Assembly (NCBI GenBank): GCA_964346355.1
Contig: CAYFUH010000009.1
Coordinates: forward strand, 1-58,089
DNA: 58,089 nucleotides
Origin: UBA6115 sp964346355
Lineage (GTDB): Bacteria; Bacillota; Clostridia; Christensenellales; Aristaeellaceae
Direction: 5' to 3'
Shown: positions 9,833-17,943 of the stretch, piece by piece
Position numbering within the stretch: the first letter of the stretch is position 1
Layout of the letters: every line of letters begins with the position of its first letter
Notes under the pieces: model-generated
Database searches by the model: none
What the model saw: only the letters and a program-made list of their open reading frames with translations
Told to the model about the DNA's origin: nothing
Program-made: the position numbers and the translations under genes

Positions 9833-10000
9833 AGCCGCGTCCCCTTTTTGAAACAGGACGAGAACAACGAAAGGGCGCAGATCTTCTCAAGTGAGATGAC
9901 TTTCGCGCACGACATCGGCGCGGTTACCCTGGTGCCGGTGATGCACAGGGGCGGCCAGATGCGGTGGTCTGCCATCCACTTGCAAAAAGCCACGGATTAA
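9833..10000 (+). CDS. C-terminal fragment of an unidentified protein
   Basis: The 55 codons from the gap edge to a TAA at 9998-10000 form a protein-like tail (SRVPFLKQDENNERAQIF at the gap edge, HDIGAVTLVPVMHRGG in the middle, WSAIHLQKATD at the end), followed directly by a good terminator. The beginning is lost in gap 1. No family is recognised. The last 30 residues are beta-rich with no membrane segment. Confidence 0.6.
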   Translation, partial: SRVPFLKQDENNERAQIFSSEMTFAHDIGAVTLVPVMHRGGQMRWSAIHLQKATD

Positions 10001-10020
10001 ACCAAACATGCCCAAGGAGA

Positions 10021-10048
10021 GGAAGCCCGTTGCGGCTTCCTTTTTTTT
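10021..10048 (+). terminator. Terminator of the gene fragment
   Basis: GGAAGCC, loop CGTTGC, GGCTTCC, then eight T. Confidence 0.92.
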
Positions 10049-10202
10049 ATGTTTCTGTGATGTATTTTTGCGTAAAATCAACCAAGGCAGCGCGCAAGCC
10101 GCCCGGGTGATGTATAATATGGTGTACCAGAGAGCAAGCGGCTTGCTTGTATTCATAGACAGAATGGGATAAACTGTTGAAGAAAATTCGCGGGAGGGCA
10201 GG

Positions 10203-11012
10203 ATGGCAAACAAGGTAGTCTGGATGAGCGGGGCGTCAAGCGGCCTGGGCAAGGCGGCGTGTGAGGCCTTGTCCCGCGCCGGCTGGACGGTGGTTGCCGG
10301 CGCGCGCTCCTTCGCGAATCGGGAAGGCAAGGAGGGGTCTGTCCATTACCTGGCCCTGGATGTGCGCGATGACGCCAGCGTGCGGGATTTTTGCCAGAAG
10401 GCGCAGGCCCTCTGCGGCCCGCCGCACGCGCTGCTTTGCGCCGCGGGCATTCTCATCTTCGGCCCGGCGGAGGAAACCAGCCTGCCGGAGTACGAGGCTG
10501 TGATGGACACCATCCTGATGGGGACCATCCGCTTAACCCAGGCCGCGCTGCCCTATTTGCGCAAGCAGCCGGGCGGTAAAATTGTGATGCTGTCCTCTGT
10601 CAACGGGCTGATGCCCACGCCCTTTCAAAGCGCGTACGTGGCGGCCAAGCACGCGCTGGAAGGCTACAGCGAATGCCTGATGCTGGAAACAGCCGCCCAG
10701 GGCATTCAGGTGATGCTGGTGGAGCCGGGGGATCACTCCGGCGGCTTAAGCAAGTACCGCGAAAGTACTCTTACAGTGTCGCCCCTGTACGAGGCAGCCT
10801 TTCACCGCGCCCGGGGCGTGATTTTACAGGACGAGGCGCAGGGGGGAAGCCCCGCGGCCTTTGGCCGCAAACTGGCCCGGGTGATGGGCAAACGCCGCCT
10901 GCCCGCGCGAATGCGCGTGACAACGCTGAAGGAAACCGCCGCGATTGTGCTGCATGACATTCTGCCCGGCAGGCTGTTTCAAAAGTTCCTGCGGGATTAT
11001 TACAAGGTCTGA
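10203..11012 (+). CDS. SDR-family NADP-dependent ketoreductase, candidate long-chain-base reductase
   Basis: Classical short-chain dehydrogenase, 269 residues. Nucleotide-binding GASSGLG at residues 10-16, LCAAG near 78-82, catalytic Ser132 in MLSSVNG, Tyr145 and Lys149 in SAYVAAK. The C-terminal third contains a variable substrate lid. The fusion gene at 11019 begins six bases after its stop, so both are one operon. Together with an alpha-oxoamine synthase, an SDR would reduce the 3-keto product, as 3-ketosphinganine reductase does in sphingolipid synthesis. That role is inferred from the neighbour. GGGAGGG precedes the ATG. A TATAAT box at 10113-10118 has no clear -35. Confidence 0.85.
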   Translation: MANKVVWMSGASSGLGKAACEALSRAGWTVVAGARSFANREGKEGSVHYLALDVRDDASVRDFCQKAQALCGPPHALLCAAGILIFGPAEETSLPEYEAVMDTILMGTIRLTQAALPYLRKQPGGKIVMLSSVNGLMPTPFQSAYVAAKHALEGYSECLMLETAAQGIQVMLVEPGDHSGGLSKYRESTLTVSPLYEAAFHRARGVILQDEAQGGSPAAFGRKLARVMGKRRLPARMRVTTLKETAAIVLHDILPGRLFQKFLRDYYKV

Positions 11013-11018
11013 TCGCCC

Positions 11019-14000
11019 ATGGCGATGAAGGAGGGCTTGAACTTGAAGCTTACCACCAATATCAGCGCGCGCTGTGAAGCGCTGCGTAAAAACCGAACCT
11101 TCCAAACCATTTTCGACCTCACCTGCGAAAACCCGGAGCGCATCGCCGCGCACTGGCTGGAAGGCAACGAGGAGCGCTCCTGCACCTTTGGGGACTACCG
11201 CCAACAGACCAAGGATTACGCGCAGTATCTCTTACAGGAATTGGGCGGGCGCAACCAGGGCAGGTTCCTGGCCATCCAGGTGGACACCTGCAAGGAGTGG
11301 TTCTCCATGTTCTGGGCGGTGCTCTACGCCGGCTTCAACCCTGTGCTGCTCAACGCCACCTTAAGCGATGACATGACCGTCCATATGCTGCGCGAAGCGG
11401 GCGCCTGCGGCGTCATCTTCCAGGGCAGGCGCAACCTGCCTTCAGAGTTTGTGCAGATTGACGCCAATTTGATGTTCAAAGCCCCCAAAGCGGAAGATTT
11501 TGCCCCGGTCTGGGGGGATAAAGTCGCCCTGTGCACCTCCGGCAGCACGGCCACCAGCCGCATCTTTGTGTATGACCAGGTCGCCATTTGTGAGCAGGTG
11601 CTCAACTCCGACCTGTTGCACAAGGCCAACCCGCGCATCGTGAACCAGCAGATGCAGCGCAACCTGGCCTTCCTGCCCTTCCACCACATCTTTGGCTTTA
11701 TGGTGTGCGTGATGTGGTGCAACTTCATCGGCTATGAGTCCGTCTTTTTGAAGGACCGCTCGCCGGAAACCATCCTGGGCACCATGCGCCGCTTCAAGGT
11801 CAATTTCCTGTGCGCGGTGCCTGTTTTGGCCAACAGCCTGTCAAACGGCCTTAACAAAAAGGTGGCGCAGGAAAAGCCCGTCAAGCGGGCGGCTTTTAAA
11901 TTCATGAAGGGCATCAGCCTGGGTCTGCAAAACATCGTGCCGCGCTTTGGCATGGATTTTGCCAAAAATGTGCTCTTCAAGTCCGTCAACAGCCAGCTGA
12001 TGGGCCCGGACATCAACTGCGTCATCCTGGGCGGCAGCCACACCCCGCGGGAGCATATGCGTAACATCGCAGCCCTCGGCTATTACACCATCTCCGGCTT
12101 TGGGATGACGGAAACGGCCATCACCTCCTGTGAAACCAGCATGAACCTGCACACCCGCACCTCCGGCTCTGTTGGCCGCCCCATGTCCTCGGTGGAGTAC
12201 AAGGTGGAGTCCGACGGCAAGCGCAGCAACACGGGGGAGATGCTCATCCGCGGCCGCAGCGTGCACACCGGCCAATTAAAGGGCGGGGTCCTCATCCCGC
12301 CGGATCTGGACGCCCAGGGCTGGTACCGCACCGGCGACATTGTGCGGCTTGAAAAAGGCATGCGCATGTATGTGGAAGGCCGCAGCAAGGACGTCATCAT
12401 CAACGAATCCGGCGAGAACGTCTACCCGGACGAATTGGAAGATTCCTTCGCCAACCTGGAGGGCGTGGAGCAGTTTTGCGTGCTGGGGCTTAAAAACACG
12501 GGCGAAAGCCGCGTCAACCGCTTAAAGCGCCGCCGTCACGTGCGCCCGGATTATGAGGACATCACGCTGGTTTTAAACGTGGGCGACCGCTACCGGGATG
12601 ATGAGTTCCTGACCGGGTTGATGCGCCAGATCGCGCAGGCCAACAAGCGCCTGCCGGTCCTCAAGCAGATTACCCGCGTGCTGGCTACCCGCGTGCCCTT
12701 CGAGTTGGCCAACGGCATCAAGGTGAAGCGCCTGGCGCTGAAAACCAACCTGGAAGCGGGCAAGATCCCCTACCGCGATCTGGACTTGAAATCCGGCTCC
12801 CTGCCGCTGTCGGATAAAGAGCCCATTGTGGTGGAGGAAGTGGTCCCCGATGTGGTGGGCCAGGACGAGATCAAGGACCAGGTGCGCAAGCTGTACGCCG
12901 ACGCGCTGGAGATCGTGCCCAGCCAGGTGGCGGATGACGCCCATTTCATCAACGATCTGGGCGGGGATTCCCTGCAGGTGTTAAGCGTCGCACTCAAAGT
13001 GGAGGAGCTGTTCCACATTTTAATTCCCACCGAGGAATACGGCGAGTGCACCACCGTCAATGATTTGACGGCGGTCATCAACAAGCACCTAACGGGCGGG
13101 GAGCAAAAGGCAGAGGAACCCAGGGGAGCGGTCACGCCTGTCACCCGGTTTGAGGACAGCGAGGAGTTCCAGGCTTTTTATGAGCGCCAGCAGGCGCTGC
13201 TGGGCAGCGGGATGGAGAACCCCTACTTTGTGCGCCATGACAGCACGCTGACAGACGTGTCCATGATGGAGGGGCAGGAGGTGCTCAACTTCGGCTCCTA
13301 CAACTATGTGGCCATGTCCGGCCGGCCCGAAGTGCAGGCGGCGGCCAAGGACGCGATTGACAAATACGGCACCTCGGCCTCCGGTTCCCGGCTGCTTGCG
13401 GGCGAGAAAACCCTGTACCAGGAGCTGGAACGCGAGCTGGCTGACTGGAAAAACGCCGAAGCCGCGCTGATTTTGGTCTCCGGCCACGCCACCAACGTGA
13501 CCCTGGTGGGCAATTTCTGCGGCAAGGATGACTTAATCCTCTATGACGCGCTGGCGCATAACTCCATCGACCAGGGCACCAAGCTGTCCCAGGCCACCAG
13601 CAAGCCCTTCCCGCACAACGACCATGTCGCACTGGAGAGCATCCTCAAAGCCCAGCGCCATAACTACAGGAAATGCCTCATCATCATCGAGGGCGCCTAC
13701 AGCATGGACGGCGACATCGCCAACGTGCCCGCCTTTGTGGAACTCAAGAAGAAATATGGCTGCTTCCTATTGGTGGACGAGGCGCACTCCGCCTGTGTCA
13801 TTGGCAAAACTGGCGGCGGCGTGGATGAGTACTTCAACTTAAAGCCCGAAGACATCGACATCAAAATGGGCACCTTGTCCAAGGGCTTGGGCACCTGCGG
13901 CGGCTACCTGGCAGGGCCTTTGAGCATCATCGAATACCTGCGCTACAACCTGCCGGGCTTTGTGTTCTCCGTCGGCATCAGCCCGCCCCTGGCAGCCGGC

Positions 14001-14354
14001 ACCCTGGAGGCCATCCGGCTGCTGCGGCGTGACCCCAGCATCATCCAGTCGCTGGAAAACGCCATCAACACCTTTGTGAAGGAAGCGCACAAGCGCAAAC
14101 TGAACACCTGCTTGGCCGGTCACACTGCCATCATCCCCATTTTGGTGGGCTCGGACGAAAACGCCTTCCTGCTGTCCAACATGCTGCGCCACAAAGGCGT
14201 GTTTGTGCCGCCGGCTGTCTTCCCGGCTGTGCCCAAGGGCAAGGCGCGCCTGCGCTTTTGCGTGGTGAGCGAGCACAAGGAGGAGCAGATCATCCGGGCG
14301 CTGGACGCGCTGATTGAAGCGGCGGCTGAAGCGGGCATCACACTGCCTGCTTGA
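11019..14354 (+). CDS. Tri-domain fusion: acyl-activating enzyme, acyl carrier protein, alpha-oxoamine synthase
   Basis: 1111 residues, three catalytic parts in order. Residues 1 to about 590: ANL-superfamily adenylating enzyme, with the A3-like loop TSGSTATSR at 173-181, GFGMTETA near 360, WYRTGD near 435, GRSKDVI near 454 and a C-terminal NGIKVKR near 566. About 620-700: carrier protein with DLGGDSLQ, Ser651 being the phosphopantetheine site. About 740-1111: PLP-dependent alpha-oxoamine synthase (SPT/BioF/KBL family) with VDEAHS (Asp920, His923) and the Schiff-base Lys955 in GTLSKGLG. Predicted reaction: activate a fatty acid, load it on the built-in carrier, condense it with an amino acid with loss of CO2. 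The amino acid (Ser, Ala, Gly or cysteate) is not visible. The A3 loop departs from TSGTTGxPK. Domain calls are sure; the lipid product is inferred. Confidence 0.9.
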   Translation: MAMKEGLNLKLTTNISARCEALRKNRTFQTIFDLTCENPERIAAHWLEGNEERSCTFGDYRQQTKDYAQYLLQELGGRNQGRFLAIQVDTCKEWFSMFWAVLYAGFNPVLLNATLSDDMTVHMLREAGACGVIFQGRRNLPSEFVQIDANLMFKAPKAEDFAPVWGDKVALCTSGSTATSRIFVYDQVAICEQVLNSDLLHKANPRIVNQQMQRNLAFLPFHHIFGFMVCVMWCNFIGYESVFLKDRSPETILGTMRRFKVNFLCAVPVLANSLSNGLNKKVAQEKPVKRAAFKFMKGISLGLQNIVPRFGMDFAKNVLFKSVNSQLMGPDINCVILGGSHTPREHMRNIAALGYYTISGFGMTETAITSCETSMNLHTRTSGSVGRPMSSVEYKVESDGKRSNTGEMLIRGRSVHTGQLKGGVLIPPDLDAQGWYRTGDIVRLEKGMRMYVEGRSKDVIINESGENVYPDELEDSFANLEGVEQFCVLGLKNTGESRVNRLKRRRHVRPDYEDITLVLNVGDRYRDDEFLTGLMRQIAQANKRLPVLKQITRVLATRVPFELANGIKVKRLALKTNLEAGKIPYRDLDLKSGSLPLSDKEPIVVEEVVPDVVGQDEIKDQVRKLYADALEIVPSQVADDAHFINDLGGDSLQVLSVALKVEELFHILIPTEEYGECTTVNDLTAVINKHLTGGEQKAEEPRGAVTPVTRFEDSEEFQAFYERQQALLGSGMENPYFVRHDSTLTDVSMMEGQEVLNFGSYNYVAMSGRPEVQAAAKDAIDKYGTSASGSRLLAGEKTLYQELERELADWKNAEAALILVSGHATNVTLVGNFCGKDDLILYDALAHNSIDQGTKLSQATSKPFPHNDHVALESILKAQRHNYRKCLIIIEGAYSMDGDIANVPAFVELKKKYGCFLLVDEAHSACVIGKTGGGVDEYFNLKPEDIDIKMGTLSKGLGTCGGYLAGPLSIIEYLRYNLPGFVFSVGISPPLAAGTLEAIRLLRRDPSIIQSLENAINTFVKEAHKRKLNTCLAGHTAIIPILVGSDENAFLLSNMLRHKGVFVPPAVFPAVPKGKARLRFCVVSEHKEEQIIRALDALIEAAAEAGITLPA

Positions 14355-14371
14355 TACTACTAAACCGATTT

Positions 14372-14395
14372 GCCGGGCAAAGCGCCCGGCTTTTT
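14372..14395 (+). terminator. Terminator of the SDR/fusion operon
   Basis: GCCGGGC, short loop, GCCCGGC, then TTTTT. It closes the two-gene operon before the next gene. Confidence 0.9.
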
Positions 14396-14466
14396 GTATC
14401 CTCAATGGGTGGGTAGGATGATGGTATACATGTAAAACGCATGGTAGTATTTGTATGGAGAAACGC

Positions 14467-15093
14467 ATGACAACGATGCTTCTAAAACCGGAATACCTGC
14501 AGTTTCAGGACGCGGGCGGCGTGCACTTTGGCTGTGACCAGGACTGGTTCCCCGGCTTCTGGCAGCGCAAAGCCGGCTGCGGCCCCTGCACCGGCGCGCA
14601 CATCCTGCACTATTTCCAGCAGTCCGGACGCATCCCGCACCTTATGGACATCCGCGGCCAGAAGGATTTTATTCGCTTAATGGAGCACAGCTGGGGCTAT
14701 TTGACGCCGGGCATCATGGGGCTTAATTCCCCGTATTATATGCAAAAAGGGCTGGACCAGATGCTTCGGGACTTGGGCAGCAGCCTCAAAAGCCAGGTGA
14801 TGGAAATCCCGGCAGACGCGAATCTGCGCCCGGATGTTGACGCGGTGGAAGCCTTTATCAGAGAAGGCCTTTTGGCAGATTCCCCGGTCGCCTTCCTCAA
14901 CCTGCACAACGGGGGCATCCCTCAGCTGGAAACCTGGCATTGGGTGACGGTGGTGGGCATCTCTGGCAGCGGGGAGCGCGCCGTCCTGGACATCTACGAC
15001 AATGGCAACAACATCCAGGTCAATCTGTCAAAGTGGCTCAAGTCGACCACCCGCGGCGGCGGGTTTGTGTACGCCATCAACAGTCAGGAATAA
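14467..15093 (+). CDS. Papain-like (C39-like) cysteine peptidase-fold protein, uncharacterised
   Basis: 208 residues from ATG 14467, which has GGAG eight bases upstream; an ATG at 14455 lacks a ribosome site. No signal peptide or membrane segment. The order of likely active-site residues is that of C39/papain-fold proteins: Gln25 or Gln33, Cys38 in AGCGPCTGAH, His158 in TWHWVTVVGI, and Asp178/Asn179 in YDNGNN. A second cysteine (Cys41) follows closely. The named family was not recognised; an isopeptidase, amidase or inactive homologue is equally possible. It lies alone between two terminators, so its position after the lipid-fusion operon does not prove a link. Confidence 0.65.
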   Translation: MTTMLLKPEYLQFQDAGGVHFGCDQDWFPGFWQRKAGCGPCTGAHILHYFQQSGRIPHLMDIRGQKDFIRLMEHSWGYLTPGIMGLNSPYYMQKGLDQMLRDLGSSLKSQVMEIPADANLRPDVDAVEAFIREGLLADSPVAFLNLHNGGIPQLETWHWVTVVGISGSGERAVLDIYDNGNNIQVNLSKWLKSTTRGGGFVYAINSQE

Positions 15094-15105
15094 GCGTTTA
15101 CAATC

Positions 15106-15142
15106 AAAAAGAAGGCGCTTTGCGGTTTTGCGCCTTCTTTTT
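15106..15142. terminator. Bidirectional terminator between the C39-like and ThuA genes
   Basis: A 13-bp stem AAAAAGAAGGCGC / GCGCCTTCTTTTT with an 11-nt loop. The A/T ends give a U-tail on either strand. The genes at 14467 and 15157 converge on it. Confidence 0.9.
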
Positions 15143-15156
15143 GGTATCAGCACGCC

Positions 15157-15948
15157 TCAGGTGTGTTGGGTGTAATCCTCGCCATACAGCTCGGACAGCT
15201 TGTTTTCCGTCATCCCCACAATGGGCATGAGGGGTTCCTTGATCTGCCCCAGGGTGATCTGCGGCGGCTGCGCAGCGGGCGCGGCCCAGCGCACGGCGTT
15301 GGTGATGACCTTTTGGATATCCTTGTTGTGGAAGGTGGGGAAGGTTTCATGCCCCGGGCGGAAGTAGAAGATCTTGCCCCTGCCGCGGGTATAGGTGACG
15401 CCGGAGCGGAAGACCTCACCGCCTTCAAACCAGGAGACGAAGACCAGCTCATCGGGCTTGGGGATGATGAAGGTTTCGCCGTACATCTCCTCATGCGGCA
15501 GGATGATGTGGTCCGGCACGCCCTGCACGATGGGGTGGCCGGGCTCCATCACCCACAGGATTTCCTTCTCGTTGGCTTCGCGCCAGCGCAGCAGCTCACT
15601 GTCGGTGCCGCACAGCTTGCGGAAGATTTTGCTGGCGTGGCCGGAGTGCAGGACGATGAGGCCCATGCCGTCCATCACGCGCTTGTACACGCGCTCCACT
15701 ACGGCGTCCTCCACCTCGTGGTGGGCCATATGCCCCCACCAGAGCAGCACGTCCGTTTTATCCAGCACTTCCTGGGTTAAGCCATGCTCTGGCTCTGCCA
15801 GGGTGGCGGTGCCCGCCTCCATACCGGCCTCCTTTAAGAAGGCGGCGATGGCGCCGTGGATGCCCTCGGGGTAGATTGCCCGGATGGCCTCGTGGCGCAG
15901 CTCGTGCTTGTACTCGTTCCATACAGTCGCGCGGATTGTTCTGTTCAT
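15157..15948 (-). CDS. ThuA-domain protein
   Basis: 263 residues matching the ThuA (trehalose utilisation) glutamine-amidotransferase-like fold: VLLWWGHMAHHEV near residue 86, IVLHSGHASKIF near 117, and the final GRGKIFYFRPGHETFPTFHN block. In ThuA the fold lacks a typical amidotransferase triad and the protein takes part in sugar metabolism; the exact reaction is poorly defined. GGAAGGGAG precedes the ATG at 15948. It follows the DUF1905 gene by 24 bases on the same strand, so the two are probably co-transcribed. Confidence 0.85.
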   Translation of the reverse strand: MNRTIRATVWNEYKHELRHEAIRAIYPEGIHGAIAAFLKEAGMEAGTATLAEPEHGLTQEVLDKTDVLLWWGHMAHHEVEDAVVERVYKRVMDGMGLIVLHSGHASKIFRKLCGTDSELLRWREANEKEILWVMEPGHPIVQGVPDHIILPHEEMYGETFIIPKPDELVFVSWFEGGEVFRSGVTYTRGRGKIFYFRPGHETFPTFHNKDIQKVITNAVRWAAPAAQPPQITLGQIKEPLMPIVGMTENKLSELYGEDYTQHT

Positions 15949-15972
15949 GGTGTTCTCCCTTCCTTCAATAGA

Positions 15973-16251
15973 TTATTGTCTGCCTGTGTCCTCTTTGATG
16001 GTGACCCGGACGCTGTCGCCGGGCTGCTTGCCAATCGCTTGACGGATATCTTTGCGGATGCCGATGATGTGGCAGCCTGTGCCCATGTTGACCAGGGAGC
16101 CGGCATAGGGATGCCCGTCAAAGGTGGCCAGCACCTTCACCCGGCCTTTGCCAAACTCTGCCTTCACATCATGGGGGAAGTCCACATAGGCGCCGTCCAT
16201 GTCCGGCACCTTTTGGATGATGGCGTCAAATTCATACAAGCGTTTACTCAT
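15973..16251 (-). CDS. DUF1905 small beta-barrel protein
   Basis: 92 residues. The sequence from YEFDAIIQKVPDMDGAYVDF through VKVLATFDGHPYAGSL to the terminal GDSVRVTIKEDT matches DUF1905, a small AbrB/double-psi-like beta barrel of unknown function, often found alone or joined to YdeI-type domains. It has its own promoter (16261-16289) and is cut off from the upstream purine permease by a terminator. It leads the DUF1905-thuA pair. Confidence 0.8.
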   Translation of the reverse strand: MSKRLYEFDAIIQKVPDMDGAYVDFPHDVKAEFGKGRVKVLATFDGHPYAGSLVNMGTGCHIIGIRKDIRQAIGKQPGDSVRVTIKEDTGRQ

Positions 16252-16260
16252 ACCAGTTTA

Positions 16261-16289
16261 AATATAGCAGGAAGCAGGCTTTTGGGCAA
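16261..16289 (-). promoter_or_regulatory. Sigma-A promoter of DUF1905-thuA
   Basis: Minus strand TTGCCC (16284-16289), 17-bp spacer, TATATT (16261-16266), ten bases before the ATG. The short leader leaves little room for a ribosome site, so the transcript may be nearly leaderless. Confidence 0.55.
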
Positions 16290-16296
16290 ATAAGAC

Positions 16297-16328
16297 AACA
16301 AAAATGCGCTCCCCGAAAAGAGAGCGCA
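16297..16328 (-). terminator. Terminator of the purine permease gene
   Basis: Minus strand TGCGCTC ... GAGCGCA followed by TTTTTGTTGTCTT. Confidence 0.85.
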
Positions 16329-16343
16329 GGATGGGGGAGTGGA

Positions 16344-17708
16344 TCAGGTGGTTTCCAGGATGGCCAGCAGCACGAAGTTTAGGATAAACAGCGCGGTGGA
16401 CACCCAAAGGATGGGGTGGATTTCCTTTGCCTTGCCGGTGAACACCTTGGCAATGCAATAAAACAGGAACCCGAAGGCGATGCCATAGGAAATGGAGTAG
16501 CACAGCGCCATGAACAGCCCGGCGAAGAAGGCAGGGACCGCCTCTTCCAGGTTGGTCCACTCAATTTCCTTGAAGCTGGCAATCATCATGATGCCCACCA
16601 TTACCAAAGCGGGGGAGGTGGCGGCAGAGGGGATGGCTGATACCAGGGAGGCCAAGAAGGCGGAGGCAGCAAACAGCAGCGCGACCACCACGCTGGTAAG
16701 GCCGGTGCGCCCGCCCGCCTGGATGCCGGCGGCGCTTTCCACATAGGTGGTGGTGTTGCTGGTGCCAAAAAGAGCGCCCACGGAGGTAGCCATCGCGTCC
16801 GCGAACAATGCCTTGTCCATCTTGGAGGAGAAGCCGCGGCTCTCCTCCATCGCGCGCTCATCCTCCTGGGAGAAGATCCCGCTGCGGCGGCCGGTGCCGA
16901 TGAAGGTGCCGATGGTGTCAAAGGTGTCCGTCAAGCTGAAGGCAAAGATGGTCATCAGCACCAGGGGCAGGCGGCCCAGGTCACTAAACAGGCTGGGCAG
17001 GCCCTGTGCTGTGAAAATCACGCCAAAGGTCTGCGGCAGCTGGCTGGCGGCCTCGGAGAAATTGATGGTCTCACCCATCTTGGTCACGCCAAAGGGGATG
17101 CCGATGATGGCGGTGGCGATGATGGAAATCAGGATGGCGCCCTTCACCTTCATCACAGACAGGACGATGATGAGGAAGAGGCCGATTAAGAAGACCCACA
17201 GGATGGGCTGGTTGAGGGCGGGAATGCTGGGCACGCCCGCGCCAAAGTTGATCAGCCCGGCGTTGAGCAGGCCGATGTAGGCGATAAACACGCCGATGCC
17301 GCCGGAGATGGCGTTTTGCAGGCTCTTGGGGATGGCCCTGATAATGTGCTTGCGCACCTTGGTGACGGTGATCAAAATGTTGATGACGCCGCACAAAAAC
17401 ACCATGGACAGCGCCTGCTGCCAGGTGAATTTTAAGGTGAAGCACACGGTAAACACGAAGAAGGCGTTCAGCCCCATGCCCGGCGCCTGCGCGTAGGGCA
17501 CATTGGCAAACAGGCCCATCACCAGGGTGCCGATGATGGCGGCGATGATGGTGGCCAGGAAGACCGCGCCCCAGGGCATGCCGGACTGCGCCAGGATGCT
17601 GGGGTTGACCGCGATGATATAGGCCATGGTGAAAAAGGTGGTGATGCCGGCCAAAACCTCGGTTGAGACCTTGGTGCCGTGTTCCCTGAGTTTGAAAAAT
17701 CTGTCCAT
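16344..17708 (-). CDS. NCS2/AzgA-family purine permease
   Basis: Proton-coupled importer of hypoxanthine, guanine or adenine. 454 residues, about 12 membrane segments. The N-terminal EVLAGITTFFTMAYIIAVNP and the central TTTYVESAAGIQAGGRTG, with its preceding DTFDTIGTFIGTG, are the hallmark motifs of the AzgA/PbuG/PbuO branch. Single-gene transcript with its own promoter and terminator. The leader was checked for a purine riboswitch and none was found. Preference among purines cannot be set from sequence. Confidence 0.92.
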   Translation of the reverse strand: MDRFFKLREHGTKVSTEVLAGITTFFTMAYIIAVNPSILAQSGMPWGAVFLATIIAAIIGTLVMGLFANVPYAQAPGMGLNAFFVFTVCFTLKFTWQQALSMVFLCGVINILITVTKVRKHIIRAIPKSLQNAISGGIGVFIAYIGLLNAGLINFGAGVPSIPALNQPILWVFLIGLFLIIVLSVMKVKGAILISIIATAIIGIPFGVTKMGETINFSEAASQLPQTFGVIFTAQGLPSLFSDLGRLPLVLMTIFAFSLTDTFDTIGTFIGTGRRSGIFSQEDERAMEESRGFSSKMDKALFADAMATSVGALFGTSNTTTYVESAAGIQAGGRTGLTSVVVALLFAASAFLASLVSAIPSAATSPALVMVGIMMIASFKEIEWTNLEEAVPAFFAGLFMALCYSISYGIAFGFLFYCIAKVFTGKAKEIHPILWVSTALFILNFVLLAILETT

Positions 17709-17775
17709 TTGTTCTCCCTGCTCTCACAATTCTTGGGGGCATGTTTTCTTGCCGGCTATCCTGCAAGATGTCCCT

Positions 17776-17804
17776 AGTTTACTACACAGCCCCTGCTTTG
17801 TCAC
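17776..17804 (-). promoter_or_regulatory. Sigma-A promoter of the purine permease
   Basis: Minus strand GTGACA (17799-17804), 17 bp, TAAACT (17776-17781). About 65 bases of leader before the ATG. Confidence 0.55.
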
Positions 17805-17882
17805 TAAAAAGACGAACTATTTTTGAAGATTCTCTTTATTTGTTCGAAATCTACCGCTTCTGTCTATTTTGGGTCAGTGTAT

Positions 17883-17911
17883 TTGCCCAGAACCCTTTGC
17901 GTTGTTATACT
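17883..17911 (+). promoter_or_regulatory. Sigma-A promoter of the acyltransferase/GtrA operon
   Basis: TTGCCC (17883-17888), 17 bp, TATACT (17906-17911), about 32 bases before the ATG at 17944. Confidence 0.65.
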
Positions 17912-17943
17912 ATGGTAGACCTACAATATCAGGAGGTGGCGGC

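Noticed and set aside
17709..17868. Purine riboswitch ahead of the purine permease
   Set aside because: The conserved three-way-junction core and loops were not found; the leader is about 65 bases with only small hairpins.
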